Shown here: positions 1 to 9,773 of the stretch, in pieces
Layout of the letters: each line of letters begins with the position of its first letter
Position numbering within the stretch: the first letter of the stretch is position 1
Source: an uncultured Clostridia bacterium
GTDB lineage: Bacteria > Bacillota > Clostridia > Lachnospirales > CAG-274
Length of the DNA: 36,246 nucleotides
Reading direction: 5' to 3'
NCBI GenBank assembly: GCA_947632235.1
Contig: CANROO010000004.1
Span: 1 to 36,246, forward strand
The notes under the pieces: model-generated
Told to the model about the DNA's origin: nothing
Databases searched by the model: none
The model's input: only the letters and a program-made list of their open reading frames with translations
Position numbers and translations under genes: made by a program

Positions 1-1450
1 CCTTTTCCGAATAGGGGCTTTTCCAGTCCTTTCCGCTTGTGGAGCGCACGCGCACCGTATAGGGTACATAAGTCTTAAGCTTGTCGCTGCCGAAGTTTGT
101 GATCTCTATTTCGGTCTTCTTGGTTTCAATGATGGGAGCTTCCTTGCCGTTTGAGCTTAAAAGCACCTCATAGCCGGAAATATTTACCTGAGCGTCCCAG
201 CTTATCTTAAACGCAGGGTCATCGCCCGCTGCAGTCTGAACTATCTGTATATTCTGAGGAATATTCAGATCAGGCTCGGGCACACGGCTTTCCATATTGT
301 TTACAAATTCGACCTCTGCGATGTCAACAAGGCTAGTGCTTGCGCCCGTTACCTTTATTGTTATCCTCTTTATGGCTATCTGCTTGCCAAGGTCGATAAC
401 TACTGTTCCGTCACTTTCTATCTTTGCCCTGTTTTCGCCTGCGGCATATGCGACAACAGTGAAAAGTCCGCCGAATCCGCCAATGCCCGAAGGTTCAAGC
501 GATGCGCTCTGCTCTGCGTCACCGATGACATATTCGGTAGTATTGCCATCTTCGTCTTCTATTGTTACTATACCGTCGGTAATAGTATTTTCGGAATTAA
601 CAGGAGGCTTTATAACTATACCGTCGGATTTCTTGTGTTCCTCGGGTATGGTCTCCGAATTTACATTGAGTGAAAGCTCAATGGGATTCTGAGGAGTTAT
701 CTCCGCTCCGTCCGAAGGCTTAAGCTGTACAAAGCTGTCAATGCTTTCGGTAAGGTCGCTTATGTTTCCCACTACCTCTGTGTTATCGCCCGTTTCGGGA
801 ACTATATTCTCGGGGGAGATAATATTCAGCTGTTGAGTTTCAACATTTCCGCCCTTGTTGAGAACGGCGTAAGTTATATCGGCAATGTTCACAACACCAT
901 CGTTGTTGAGGTCAGCCGTATCGGAATATGTACCAAGCGCTGCCGCCTCCGTAAGCGCCGCTACATCCTCATCGTCCACAGCTCCGTTGCTCAGCACATC
1001 GCCTATGGCAATTATGCCGTACTGAGCATTGTATTTATCATTTTTCTGACGGCTGTTGTTGAGCTCCAGCTTGGCTGTAACTCCCTTTTGAATATCCACT
1101 TTCTGAGTATACGGGATATATCCGTCAGATGTTATGGTAAGGTTATACTCGCCCACAGGCACGCCTGTTATCATACCCGACGCGGCATTTCCTACCTCGT
1201 TGCTTACAGCCTCTGTGCTGTATACGCCTGTGTCTAAATCATCAACAGGATCGAGCACAACATTGAATACATCTCCGGGTGCTTTAAAATCCATGTCAAT
1301 ATCCACACTGAAGCTGCTGAAATCCGACATACTTAAGGGCATTATGTCATATTCGCCCGCATATGCCGCACTTATGCCTGACTGCGCCGTGAATGAAAGC
1401 GCAAGAGCAAAGGCAAAAATTTTCTTAATGTTTTTTTGTCTGAGTCTCAT
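1..1450 (-). CDS. Secreted modular protein with PEGA-like region, internal dockerin-like repeats, discoidin-like segment and FnIII-like segment (C-terminus beyond window edge)
   Basis: Open minus frame from ATG at 1450 (RBS GGGAG) running off the left edge, missed by the ORF track. Reads MRLRQKNIKKIFAFALALSFTAQSGISAAYAG... (signal peptide), then GDVLSNGAVDDEDVAAL...ADLNNDGVVNIADITYAVLN (dockerin-like Ca-binding duplicates), then VVIDLGKQIAIKRITIKVTG...VEFVNNM and an FnIII-like stretch. Confidence 0.8.
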   Translation of the reverse strand, partial: MRLRQKNIKKIFAFALALSFTAQSGISAAYAGEYDIMPLSMSDFSSFSVDIDMDFKAPGDVFNVVLDPVDDLDTGVYSTEAVSNEVGNAASGMITGVPVGEYNLTITSDGYIPYTQKVDIQKGVTAKLELNNSRQKNDKYNAQYGIIAIGDVLSNGAVDDEDVAALTEAAALGTYSDTADLNNDGVVNIADITYAVLNKGGNVETQQLNIISPENIVPETGDNTEVVGNISDLTESIDSFVQLKPSDGAEITPQNPIELSLNVNSETIPEEHKKSDGIVIKPPVNSENTITDGIVTIEDEDGNTTEYVIGDAEQSASLEPSGIGGFGGLFTVVAYAAGENRAKIESDGTVVIDLGKQIAIKRITIKVTGASTSLVDIAEVEFVNNMESRVPEPDLNIPQNIQIVQTAAGDDPAFKISWDAQVNISGYEVLLSSNGKEAPIIETKKTEIEITNFGSDKLKTYVPYTVRVRSTSGKDWKSPYSEK

Positions 1451-1613
1451 TTTTTTACTCCCTTCAGTTTATTTGACGACAAAGTTGTATGGGCAAATTA
1501 TACAGAAATCTTTGCGTCGCTTGATTAAATTATAACAGTTCTTACAAAGACAGTCAATTACTAAAAAAATAATTCACAAATATTTTACTCCATTTTCATT
1601 TAATACAAAAAAA

Positions 1614-1637
1614 GCCCTCGGAGCGCTTTCCAAGGGC
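1614..1637 (-). terminator. Rho-independent terminator of the G5/LysM gene
   Basis: GCCCTCGGAGCGCTTTCCAAGGGC hairpin, followed on the minus strand by a T-tract. Confidence 0.65.
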
Positions 1638-1665
1638 ATTTTTGACATTTAAAACTGTTCATTTA

Positions 1666-2844
1666 TTACTCTTCGGAGTCTTCATCGTCGTTATCCGATG
1701 AAGGAACATAGGTTCCCACCTCTATTATCCTGTTCACAGCCTCCTTTGTGACGCGTTCGGTAAGCTGAGGTTCTCCCTTGCGTATACCGTTTACATAAGG
1801 TATCTTCTTGATGATTTCCTTAGTGCCTTCCACGCCCTCTTGTATCTCCCTGCTGTAGGACTCGGGCTGTGAGTTATTGTTTCTGGTTATGGTCTTATAA
1901 GGTATTTCTTCGGTGTCGGTCTCCCAGCTGTATGTCCTTATGGGAAGAACAGGCTCTTCCGAAATGAGCTTGAGCGTCTGACCCGGCTGAAGATTTGTCT
2001 TTGTCTGCTCTGTAACAGACGGATTTGCCTTAAGAAGTTCATCCTCGGTCATACCCGCTCTTGAAGCTATAAGTCCAAAGGTATCGCCCGAAACAACCGT
2101 GTAATTTCTTTCAACGCTATGAGTTGCGCTGAGAAGCTTGACGGCGTCTTCAACAGAGCTTACCTTGGTATTCTCTACAAATATCGTGCCGGTATTTATC
2201 TTTATGGCAAACTCGGGCTGAGCGGTGCCTTCAGGCACTTTGTAATTGTCGAGAACGGTTTGGAGCGCCTGTCTGGCGGACTCAATATTTGAAACTACGC
2301 AGAACTCCTTGTCTTCCACAAGTATTGTGACTGCCTCGCGGTTATATCCAACTATGGAACACACCTTTGCTACCACCTGCTCGGAATTTTCGGACTTTTT
2401 GAATAAGCCCGAAGCAGACCTAAGACTCAGTGTGTCCGTAATTTCTATATTGTTGCCTATCTCCTGTTTAAGCTTGGCAAGCACCATATTGTTAAGCTCC
2501 GTTTCGGTGGCTGATGTATCTTTTATATATCCTACCACCTCGCCATTCACCATTACGGCAAGAACCCTCTGACCCGATATAAAAAACACCGCGGCGCACA
2601 AAAGAGCAAGCACAAGGAGCATAAAAATAATGGGTCTGGGATTATATTTCTTTCTGCGTTTTCTCATATAAACGCTGTTATCTTTCATATTGCTCGGATG
2701 AAGAGGGAAAAGCAAGGGTTTAGAGTTTTTCTCTCTTATTTTGAGCTGTCTGTTGTTTCTTGGGGGCACGATACCACTCCTATCTGTTTCGTCACGGCAA
2801 AAGCCGTTCAGTAAAAGTATAATTGAAATCACATTCAAAAGCAA
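1666..2844 (-). CDS. Membrane-anchored LysM + G5 domain cell-wall protein (start probably at an internal Met such as MKDNSVYMRKRRKK)
   Basis: TM near N-terminus; LysM (NYTVVSGDTFGLIASRAGMTEDELLKANPSV...LQPGQTLKL); C-terminal G5 domain (IPYKTITRNNNSQPE...GTKEIIKKIPYVNGIRKGEPQLTERVTKEAVNRIIEVGT). Confidence 0.85.
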   Translation of the reverse strand: MLLNVISIILLLNGFCRDETDRSGIVPPRNNRQLKIREKNSKPLLFPLHPSNMKDNSVYMRKRRKKYNPRPIIFMLLVLALLCAAVFFISGQRVLAVMVNGEVVGYIKDTSATETELNNMVLAKLKQEIGNNIEITDTLSLRSASGLFKKSENSEQVVAKVCSIVGYNREAVTILVEDKEFCVVSNIESARQALQTVLDNYKVPEGTAQPEFAIKINTGTIFVENTKVSSVEDAVKLLSATHSVERNYTVVSGDTFGLIASRAGMTEDELLKANPSVTEQTKTNLQPGQTLKLISEEPVLPIRTYSWETDTEEIPYKTITRNNNSQPESYSREIQEGVEGTKEIIKKIPYVNGIRKGEPQLTERVTKEAVNRIIEVGTYVPSSDNDDEDSEE

Positions 2845-2870
2845 GCATAAAATAATTACAAATTAATTAA

Positions 2871-4490
2871 CTAATCTTCAAACTCCACAATGTCGCCGAA
2901 CACCTTTACAAAGTCCTCTTTTGTAAAACTTTCTATCTCTGGATCCTTTGCGCCGTATTTTTCGGCATGGCGTATGTTGTATTTTTCTTCCGTCATGACA
3001 TTTACATCAAAACTTTTTTCAAAGTAATTTTCAAGTCTTTCCTTTATTTCGTCAATGTGATTTTCTATCACGCGCAATGCGCCGTTATTGACGGTGACAA
3101 GAGTTAAAAAACCGTCCTCCAGATAGGCGGGTCTTGTCTGTACGGCAACAATTGATTTTATTATCTTTGCATCTATACTTTTTACAAACCTGTTCCAGCC
3201 CGTTATAACCTTCTTTATATCCTCGGGAACTGCCTTTTCTATCACAACTGGTTGTTCGCTCTCTTCTGCTTTTTTGCCTTCTTCGGTTTTGGGAAGCGTA
3301 TCAGCAACAAACTCCGCCGCACTCTCTCTTACGGGAATGCCGTCGGCAAGCTGTTTTTCTATGTTCTTAAGTCTTTTGTCAACACTGCCCAGATCATACA
3401 ATGTAGTGGGAGAACAGCACTTAAGCACGCAGACTTCAAGAAGTATGCGCGGATTAGCGCTGAATTTGATGCTGTTTGCAAGCTCTGAAAAAGAAGCTAT
3501 GAGGCTTAACGCATAGTCATAGCCCACAGCTTCGCCTTGAAGTCTGAGCCTGTCCACATAGGACCTTGAATAATTGAGCGCCTTTGTGTCGCCATGAGTG
3601 GAAACAGCCAGAAGTATATTGCGCAGATGAATTATCATATCGGCTGTAAATCTGCTTATATCTCTACCCTGGAGCACAACTCTGTCAATTATGTCCATAC
3701 ACTTTCCGCCGTCGTTATTGTTCATGGCATCCGTAAGCTCAAAGAACACCGACCTGTCCACGGAGCCTGTTATTTCGGTCACTCTGTCAAGCGTCACTTT
3801 GCTGTCCGTATAGAAGCTTATGCACTGGTCGAGTATGCTCAAAGCATCTCTCATTGCGCCGTCGGATATATCGGCAATGTATTCTATTGCGTCATCGGCA
3901 ACATCCGCGCCTTCCTCAGCCATATAATCCTTCAGCACCTTGACCATTGTCTGCTTGTCTATCCTGTGGAAATCAAAGCGCTGACATCTCGAAAGCACTG
4001 TGACGGGCATTTTCTGAGGGTCGGTAGTGGCAAGTATGAACACAACATACTCGGGCGGTTCCTCCAGAGTTTTTAAAAGAGCGTTGAACGCGCCGGAGGA
4101 AAGCATATGCACCTCGTCAATTATGTATACCTTGTAACGGCAATCCGTAGGAGGATATTTGACCTCCTCTATTATATCCCTCACATTATCGACGCCGTTG
4201 TTGCTGGCAGCGTCTATCTCTATGACATTCACATTCCTGCCCTGCATTATGGAGGTGCAGGTGTCACAGCTGTTACATGGCTTAGTACCCTCGCCCTCGC
4301 AGTTTATGGCTCTTGCAAATATCTTTGCCGTGGTGGTCTTGCCCGTACCTCTTGTGCCGCAGAAAAGATAAGCATGGTTTATTCTGTTGTTTTCTATCTG
4401 ATTGCACAGCGTCCTTATGATATGGTCCTGTCCTGCCACATCCTCGAAGCGCTGCGGTCTGAGTCGCCTGTAAAGCGCCTGATAAGCCAT
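2871..4490 (-). CDS. dnaX: DNA polymerase III subunits gamma/tau
   Basis: MAYQALYRRLRPQRFEDVAGQDHIIRTL, Walker A GTRGTGKTTTAK, Zn module CEGEGTKPCNSCDTC, DEVHMLS. Confidence 0.97.
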   Translation of the reverse strand: MAYQALYRRLRPQRFEDVAGQDHIIRTLCNQIENNRINHAYLFCGTRGTGKTTTAKIFARAINCEGEGTKPCNSCDTCTSIMQGRNVNVIEIDAASNNGVDNVRDIIEEVKYPPTDCRYKVYIIDEVHMLSSGAFNALLKTLEEPPEYVVFILATTDPQKMPVTVLSRCQRFDFHRIDKQTMVKVLKDYMAEEGADVADDAIEYIADISDGAMRDALSILDQCISFYTDSKVTLDRVTEITGSVDRSVFFELTDAMNNNDGGKCMDIIDRVVLQGRDISRFTADMIIHLRNILLAVSTHGDTKALNYSRSYVDRLRLQGEAVGYDYALSLIASFSELANSIKFSANPRILLEVCVLKCCSPTTLYDLGSVDKRLKNIEKQLADGIPVRESAAEFVADTLPKTEEGKKAEESEQPVVIEKAVPEDIKKVITGWNRFVKSIDAKIIKSIVAVQTRPAYLEDGFLTLVTVNNGALRVIENHIDEIKERLENYFEKSFDVNVMTEEKYNIRHAEKYGAKDPEIESFTKEDFVKVFGDIVEFED

Positions 4491-4501
4491 ATTTATTCCT
4501 C

Positions 4502-5272
4502 CTACAGCTCGGCAAGAATAATTGCCTCCTGTTTTTTGATGTTTTTAAGTCCCAGATATATATATGTAATCTGAAGTCCCCAGTAAACTATGAATGTACT
4601 CATTCCTGCAATGCCTATAATAAGCATGAGCAGGGCAGGGAATGTTCTGGCATATATCGAAAGCTTGAAAGCGCCCGAAAATCTCATGTCGGCATGTATA
4701 AATATCGAATTTATGCACATTGTTATAAGCGAAAGAATGAGAAGCGAAAAAAGTGTGCCTATGCATATTCCTATAAGATTTGTAACTGCATATATGACAA
4801 ACAGAGCAAGCTTCATTCTTTTGCTTGAAAAAAGCTCCACAAGCCCTTGTTTATCAAAGCTTTTATCGCTGAATTGGCTGAATTCGATTACATTTTTCTG
4901 AATATTGTTGCCTATTATAAGCTTATCGCTGTCGGCGAGAAGATAGCTTGTAAGCCCCGTTGTGTCGATATTGTTTACATCCTCGTTGTTGTCGATGTAT
5001 ATTTTTACGCCCATCATTTCATCGTAAAAATCTATGCTTTCACAGCTCAGCTTTCCGTTCTTTATGGAAAACTCGGGAACATTGTCGCGTATGAGTCCCG
5101 ATATGCCCCCTATCCTGTAATAGCCCACGGCAACGGGAAGCTGAGAGATCATGCAGACAAGCAGTGAAAACACAACTATATAGCCCGCTGTCCTGCCCGT
5201 GCTCAGAAGCATAAGCCTGGGATATTCCTTGAATTTATATATTGCCGTCATCATCTGTTTAAAAAAGCTCAT
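4502..5272 (-). CDS. DUF1189-type integral membrane protein
   Basis: Architecture MSFFKQMMTAIYKFKEYPRL... with N-terminal TM, extracellular segment and several C-terminal TMs resembles DUF1189 proteins. Confidence 0.65.
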   Translation of the reverse strand: MSFFKQMMTAIYKFKEYPRLMLLSTGRTAGYIVVFSLLVCMISQLPVAVGYYRIGGISGLIRDNVPEFSIKNGKLSCESIDFYDEMMGVKIYIDNNEDVNNIDTTGLTSYLLADSDKLIIGNNIQKNVIEFSQFSDKSFDKQGLVELFSSKRMKLALFVIYAVTNLIGICIGTLFSLLILSLITMCINSIFIHADMRFSGAFKLSIYARTFPALLMLIIGIAGMSTFIVYWGLQITYIYLGLKNIKKQEAIILAEL

Positions 5273-5326
5273 ATTGCCCTCCGTAAAAATAACTTTATTA
5301 TATTATATAATAATATATCATATTTT

Positions 5327-6430
5327 TTAATATTTTACAAATATCTTTCTTTCGGATTTATTAAATCCTCCCGCCCGTATCCTGCAGAAACCGCTGTTGA
5401 CATAGCTGTGCTCCAGAGAAAGCCTTTCCGCAGTGTCATTTGCCACAAGCACGCTGTCATTTGAAGCATATGCCACATAGGGCGTTCTGCTCCAGTATCT
5501 GTCGCCCGAAAGCATATTGACGCACTCGCAGAGAGTGTTTGCAAGCATACCGTTTTCGGTTATCCTGTAATTACAGCTTACCGTGCCGTCATGCTCTTCG
5601 ATACGGCTTATATAGTTTACCGCTCCCACGTTGCTGTGATCAGCGGCGAGGGAATAAAGCTTCTTTATTTCGTCCGAGGCCTCCTCATAGAGATAACAGC
5701 AGCCGTCTATTGTGAAGTTTGGCACGCTTATATTGAGCATTACCGCCTTGTCCTTGAAGTAGGCGCACTTGCCTGCGGCGTTTTCGTATTCGGAGGCGAT
5801 GTTATTGTTTTTTGCGCTCTCCTTAATATCTATGGCTACCCAGTCCACATATCTTTCATCGGGGAAGGAAAAGCTCATATCATCCGAGTCTATGCCGTAA
5901 ACAAGGGCAGTCTTGGGCGCAAGCTCCCTGAATGTCCTCGCACAGAACTCATATGTGTGCCTGTCCTCTGTCTTAAGCTCCGCAAGCATGGGAATATCCA
6001 GATCTCCGCAGACCTTTGCAATGTCGCGCGCACGGCTTATGTCACAGCCGTCTTCGGTTATAATAAAGGGTATCTTGCCCTTGGCGTAGGTATTTATGAC
6101 CTCGGAGGAAGGAAAATCGCCCGAGGACGGCACAAGGCTTATATAAATATCGTTTCGTATACCCGTTTTTTTCTCAAAAACATCTATATCCGAATAAAGA
6201 GTTTCCTCGTGTATATACGCTCCCTTCAGGCATTTTTCGCCCTCGAGAGGGGCCTTCTGCCTTTCGGTGCGTATATAGATCTGATAAGGCTCATACACCG
6301 GCTTGGGCTTTGCGGTCTCTTCCGTATTTGCCGAGCCCAAAAGGCCGAATAAAAGCGCAAGGACAATAAGCTTCAATTCTTTTCCTCCCTGAGATAAGTA
6401 TTTATTGCCTCCAGATAATGCACGGGACAC
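5327..6430 (-). CDS. Exported TIM-barrel/glycoside-hydrolase-like protein of unknown function (true start probably near 6376, KLIVLALLFGLLGSANT)
   Basis: Signal-peptide-like N-terminus; ordered beta/alpha pattern (IPFIITEDGCDISRARDIAKVCGDLDIPMLAEL; PKTALVYGIDSDD; YVDWVAIDIKE) like GH26-type proteins. Confidence 0.55.
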   Translation of the reverse strand: MSRALSGGNKYLSQGGKELKLIVLALLFGLLGSANTEETAKPKPVYEPYQIYIRTERQKAPLEGEKCLKGAYIHEETLYSDIDVFEKKTGIRNDIYISLVPSSGDFPSSEVINTYAKGKIPFIITEDGCDISRARDIAKVCGDLDIPMLAELKTEDRHTYEFCARTFRELAPKTALVYGIDSDDMSFSFPDERYVDWVAIDIKESAKNNNIASEYENAAGKCAYFKDKAVMLNISVPNFTIDGCCYLYEEASDEIKKLYSLAADHSNVGAVNYISRIEEHDGTVSCNYRITENGMLANTLCECVNMLSGDRYWSRTPYVAYASNDSVLVANDTAERLSLEHSYVNSGFCRIRAGGFNKSERKIFVKY

Positions 6431-6909
6431 CCGTTTTTATTGCTCACCATATATCTTTTTTCAAAGGCGGAATACGGCACGGACTTGCGTCCGCCGTTCT
6501 GCGCCTCCCTCCAGTATTTTTCCATGACCTCGAAGGGGAGGAAATAATATTCCTCCTCATCTGCGCAGTGGACAAGCAGAAAGGCTACACCGCCCTGTCT
6601 CTGGAAATGCTCCATAAATTCCACCTGATGGGCGTGTATATTCTGCAGAGGGAGCCTGCCCTGCTTTGTTTCCTTGGCGTCAAAGCAAATGGGTATACCC
6701 TGTGCGGCGCCTATGTAGTCTATTGTAGACTTCCGGTCAAAGTAGGCAAGAGTGATGACATTTTTGCCCTTGTCCAAGTTTATAGGAGTTATAGGCGTCG
6801 GTATCTTCTGTATTATTGCCAGACCCCTCTCCTTATATACATTGTTTGTCATATTTATCATTTCCTCGAAGCTGCTTCCGCGCAGTCCTCTTGAATTCCA
6901 GTAGCCCAT
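6373..6909 (-). CDS. recU: Holliday junction resolvase RecU
   Basis: N-RGLRGSSFEEMINMTNNVYKERGLAIIQKIPTPITP, STIDYIGAAQGIPICFDAKET, HQVEFMEHFQRQGGVAFLLVHC. Confidence 0.93.
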   Translation of the reverse strand: MGYWNSRGLRGSSFEEMINMTNNVYKERGLAIIQKIPTPITPINLDKGKNVITLAYFDRKSTIDYIGAAQGIPICFDAKETKQGRLPLQNIHAHQVEFMEHFQRQGGVAFLLVHCADEEEYYFLPFEVMEKYWREAQNGGRKSVPYSAFEKRYMVSNKNGCPVHYLEAINTYLREEKN

Positions 6910-6911
6910 AA

Positions 6912-7889
6912 CTATTGCTCCCTTATTTTCAAAACGGCATATTCCGCCGCAGACCTAAGCTGTTCGGACGGACTTGTCAAAAAGCGCGAGGCAAGCTCAA
7001 CGCCTCTTTCATCTCCCATATTTCCGAGGACCGCAAGGGCGTTTCTTTTAATCACGCTCCTGCCCCTCCAGCCCGCGGCCGTTCTGCCGTAAGTATTCAT
7101 AAACTCTTTTTCCGTCATGTCAAGAAGCTTTTCTATGTCGGGACAGGCGTATTCGCTTTCACCCTCCTTATATACTGCGTTATGCGGACACACCCTCTGG
7201 CACACATCACAGCCGTATATCGAACATCCCATTGCCGAATATTCATCATATGTAAGTGCGCCTTTTTTCTGAGTGATGTAGGAAATACATTTTGTATGCT
7301 CGCACCTGCCGTCATCAAGCGCCGAGTTGGGACATGCCTTAACGCACTTGTCACACTCACCGCACATATCGGCATAAGCCGTGTTCTTATGCCCTGCCGT
7401 AAAATCTGCATCCGTAAGCATATAGCCTATAAAAAACATACCTCCTATATCCTTGTTTATAATGCTTCCGTTCCTTCCCCGTATGCCGAGGGCGCACCTT
7501 TCGGCAACAGCCCTGTCCGAAAGAGGTCCAGTATCCGTGAATATCATGGCGTTATGAGAGGGTATGAGCTCCGCGCGGAGCCTTTCAAGCTTTTCTTTTA
7601 TGATAATATGATAATCCGTGCCCACGGCGCCCGAGGATATTTTTCCCCTCAGCCTGCCGTCATTTATAGGCTTATACACAGTGTTGTAGGAAAGACCTAT
7701 GCAGACTATGCTTTTTGCCTCGGGCATGGTGAGAAGAGGCTCCGTGCGCCTTTCAACGCTGAAGCTTACAAAGGGCACGCTCCTGCCCTCAAGCTCGGCC
7801 TTAAGCTCCGTAAAGCTTTCCGCTCCGCCCGCTCCGGCAATGATATTCTCTTTTTTTGCAAAGGCCTGCATATCCTCATATAAACTCAT
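6912..7889 (-). CDS. queG: Epoxyqueuosine reductase-like iron-sulfur protein
   Basis: Two 4Fe-4S motifs (CGECDKCVKACPNSAL; CDVCQRVCPHN), RLRAELIPSHNAMIFTDTGPLSDRAVAERCALGIRGRNG, C-terminal HEAT-like tail. Confidence 0.9.
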   Translation of the reverse strand: MSLYEDMQAFAKKENIIAGAGGAESFTELKAELEGRSVPFVSFSVERRTEPLLTMPEAKSIVCIGLSYNTVYKPINDGRLRGKISSGAVGTDYHIIIKEKLERLRAELIPSHNAMIFTDTGPLSDRAVAERCALGIRGRNGSIINKDIGGMFFIGYMLTDADFTAGHKNTAYADMCGECDKCVKACPNSALDDGRCEHTKCISYITQKKGALTYDEYSAMGCSIYGCDVCQRVCPHNAVYKEGESEYACPDIEKLLDMTEKEFMNTYGRTAAGWRGRSVIKRNALAVLGNMGDERGVELASRFLTSPSEQLRSAAEYAVLKIREQ

Positions 7890-7977
7890 GGCTTTTCCTC
7901 TTGAAGACTATATTTATTTAATTTTAACACATTTTTGCAAAAAGTAAAATAGCATAAAGCTTATTTTGTTAAATCTA

Positions 7978-8006
7978 TTGATATTTTTAACATATTATTG
8001 TATAAT
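7978..8006 (+). promoter_or_regulatory. Sigma-A-type promoter for ybaB-recR-thyX
   Basis: TTGATA - 17 nt - TATAAT upstream of ybaB RBS GGAGG. Confidence 0.65.
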
Positions 8007-8042
8007 AATAAGCAAATTAATTCAGATTTGGAGGACAGAAAT

Positions 8043-8390
8043 ATGGCAAAAGGCGGATACGGCGGAATGGGAGGCTTCGGCGGAATGAATATGAACAATA
8101 TCATGAAGCAGGCTCAGAAGATGCAGAAGCAGATGGAACAGGCTCAGCAGGACCTCGAAGCAAAGGAATTTGAGGTGACGAGCGGAGGCGGAGCAATAAA
8201 GGTGGTCATTACGGGCAAGAAGGTAATAAAATCGATAGAGATAAGCCCGGATGTTGTGGATCCCGATGATGTTGAGATGCTCCAGGACCTCGTTATGGCG
8301 GCTGTGAACGAAGCGATACGCCAAGCAGACGAGGCGGCAACAAACGCCATGGGCGGTATAGCAGGCGGTCTGGGCGGAGGACTTTTCTAG
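8043..8390 (+). CDS. YbaB/EbfC family nucleoid-associated protein (start ATG 8043, not 7998)
   Basis: [60 protein letters not shown]; the 7998 start lies inside the predicted -10/-35 region. Confidence 0.95.
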   Translation: MAKGGYGGMGGFGGMNMNNIMKQAQKMQKQMEQAQQDLEAKEFEVTSGGGAIKVVITGKKVIKSIEISPDVVDPDDVEMLQDLVMAAVNEAIRQADEAATNAMGGIAGGLGGGLF

Positions 8391-8402
8391 GAGATAGATA
8401 CT

Positions 8403-8999
8403 ATGAATTACTACGGTGAATCTGTCGCAAAGCTTATAGAGCACCTTTCAAGGCTTCCCGGCATAGGCGGTAAGTCCGCGCAGAGGCTTGCCTTCCACAT
8501 AATAAATATGCCCAAGGAGGAGGCAGAGGCTCTTGCCGAGAGCATAACAAAGGCAAAAAATGAAGTGAAATACTGCTCCGTATGCTGTAACCTCACCGAC
8601 AGCGATCCCTGCGCGGTATGTTCAAGCGCAAAGCGCAGGCGCGACACCATAATGGTGGTGGAAAACCCGAGGGATATGGCGGCATACGAAAAGACAAAGG
8701 GCTATGACGGGCTTTATCACATACTCCACGGCGCAATAGCCATGACAAAGGGAATAGGCCCCGAGGACATAAAGATAAGGGAGCTTGTGAACCGTCTTGA
8801 CGAAAGTGTGAAGGAGGTCATAATAGCCACCAACCCCACCGTTGAGGGCGATGTGACGGCAGTGTATATAAGCAAGCTCCTGAAACCGCTCGGTATAAAG
8901 GTGACAAGGATAGCGAACGGCGTGCCTGTGGGAAGCGACCTTGAATATATAGACGAGGTGACGCTTTCAAGAGCGCTCGAGGGCAGAAGCGAGATGTAA
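8403..8999 (+). CDS. recR: Recombination protein RecR
   Basis: [38 protein letters not shown] zinc finger, Toprim [33 protein letters not shown]. Confidence 0.97.
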   Translation: MNYYGESVAKLIEHLSRLPGIGGKSAQRLAFHIINMPKEEAEALAESITKAKNEVKYCSVCCNLTDSDPCAVCSSAKRRRDTIMVVENPRDMAAYEKTKGYDGLYHILHGAIAMTKGIGPEDIKIRELVNRLDESVKEVIIATNPTVEGDVTAVYISKLLKPLGIKVTRIANGVPVGSDLEYIDEVTLSRALEGRSEM

Positions 9000-9018
9000 A
9001 ATACGAAAGGAAAACAAA

Positions 9019-9648
9019 ATGAAAGTCATTGAACCATACTATGTTATAGAAGAGGAAATAGATGCTCAGAAAATAATGAAGACCATAGAGCGCGCCGGAA
9101 GGACCTGCTACAAAAGCGAGCAGAACATTGCAGACGGAAGCGCAGAAAAATTTATAACGAACATACTCAAAAGAGGTCATGAGTCCGTGATAGAGCACGA
9201 AAAAATAACCGTCAGGTTCATATGCGACAGAGGCGTCACTCATGAGATGGTAAGGCACAGAATAGCCAGCTACTCGCAGGAGAGCACACGCTACTGCAAC
9301 TACGCAAACGACAAATTCGGCAATGAGCTCACATTCATAGACCCCTGCTTCTGGGACAAGAACGACCCCGAGGACAAGGCAAAATACGACATATGGGAAA
9401 GGGCTATGCAGAACATAGAAAAAGAGTACAACGAGCTTATAGCCCTGGGCGCAAAGCCCGAGGAGGCAAGAAGCATACTTCCCAACAGCCTTAAAACGGA
9501 AATAGTCGTAACAATGAATATGCGCTCGTGGCGCCATTTTTTCAGGATGAGGACAGCACCCAACGCTCATCCCCAGATAAGACAGGTAGCAAACGCTCTG
9601 CTTGAGGAGTTCAAGGAAAAGCTCCCCGTGCTTTTCGGCGATCTGTGA
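9019..9648 (+). CDS. thyX: Flavin-dependent thymidylate synthase ThyX
   Basis: ThyX signature RHRIASYSQESTRYCNY; HESVIEHEKITVRFICDRGVTHEMVRHR; WRHFFRMR. Confidence 0.96.
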   Translation: MKVIEPYYVIEEEIDAQKIMKTIERAGRTCYKSEQNIADGSAEKFITNILKRGHESVIEHEKITVRFICDRGVTHEMVRHRIASYSQESTRYCNYANDKFGNELTFIDPCFWDKNDPEDKAKYDIWERAMQNIEKEYNELIALGAKPEEARSILPNSLKTEIVVTMNMRSWRHFFRMRTAPNAHPQIRQVANALLEEFKEKLPVLFGDL

Positions 9649-9773
9649 TAAATACTATAGTCATAACATTGACATTGCTTCATACCCGCAAATTTTTTTG
9701 AATTTACACTTTATTTTAAATGGGATTTGAAGTATAATCAAAGTATATAAAATATTTAAGGAGGCGTATTATT

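Noticed and set aside
297-1535. Plus-strand ORFs at 297-692, 833-1237 and 1134-1535
   Set aside because: Antisense to the dockerin-containing minus-strand gene that has a signal peptide and RBS.
3252-4574. Multiple plus-strand ORFs opposite dnaX (e.g. 3594-4076, 4107-4574)
   Set aside because: Antisense shadows of a clear dnaX gene; Cys/Tyr/His-rich, low-plausibility proteins without RBS.
8818-9570. 250-aa minus-strand ORF opposite recR/thyX
   Set aside because: Fully antisense to two well-supported genes; no family features.
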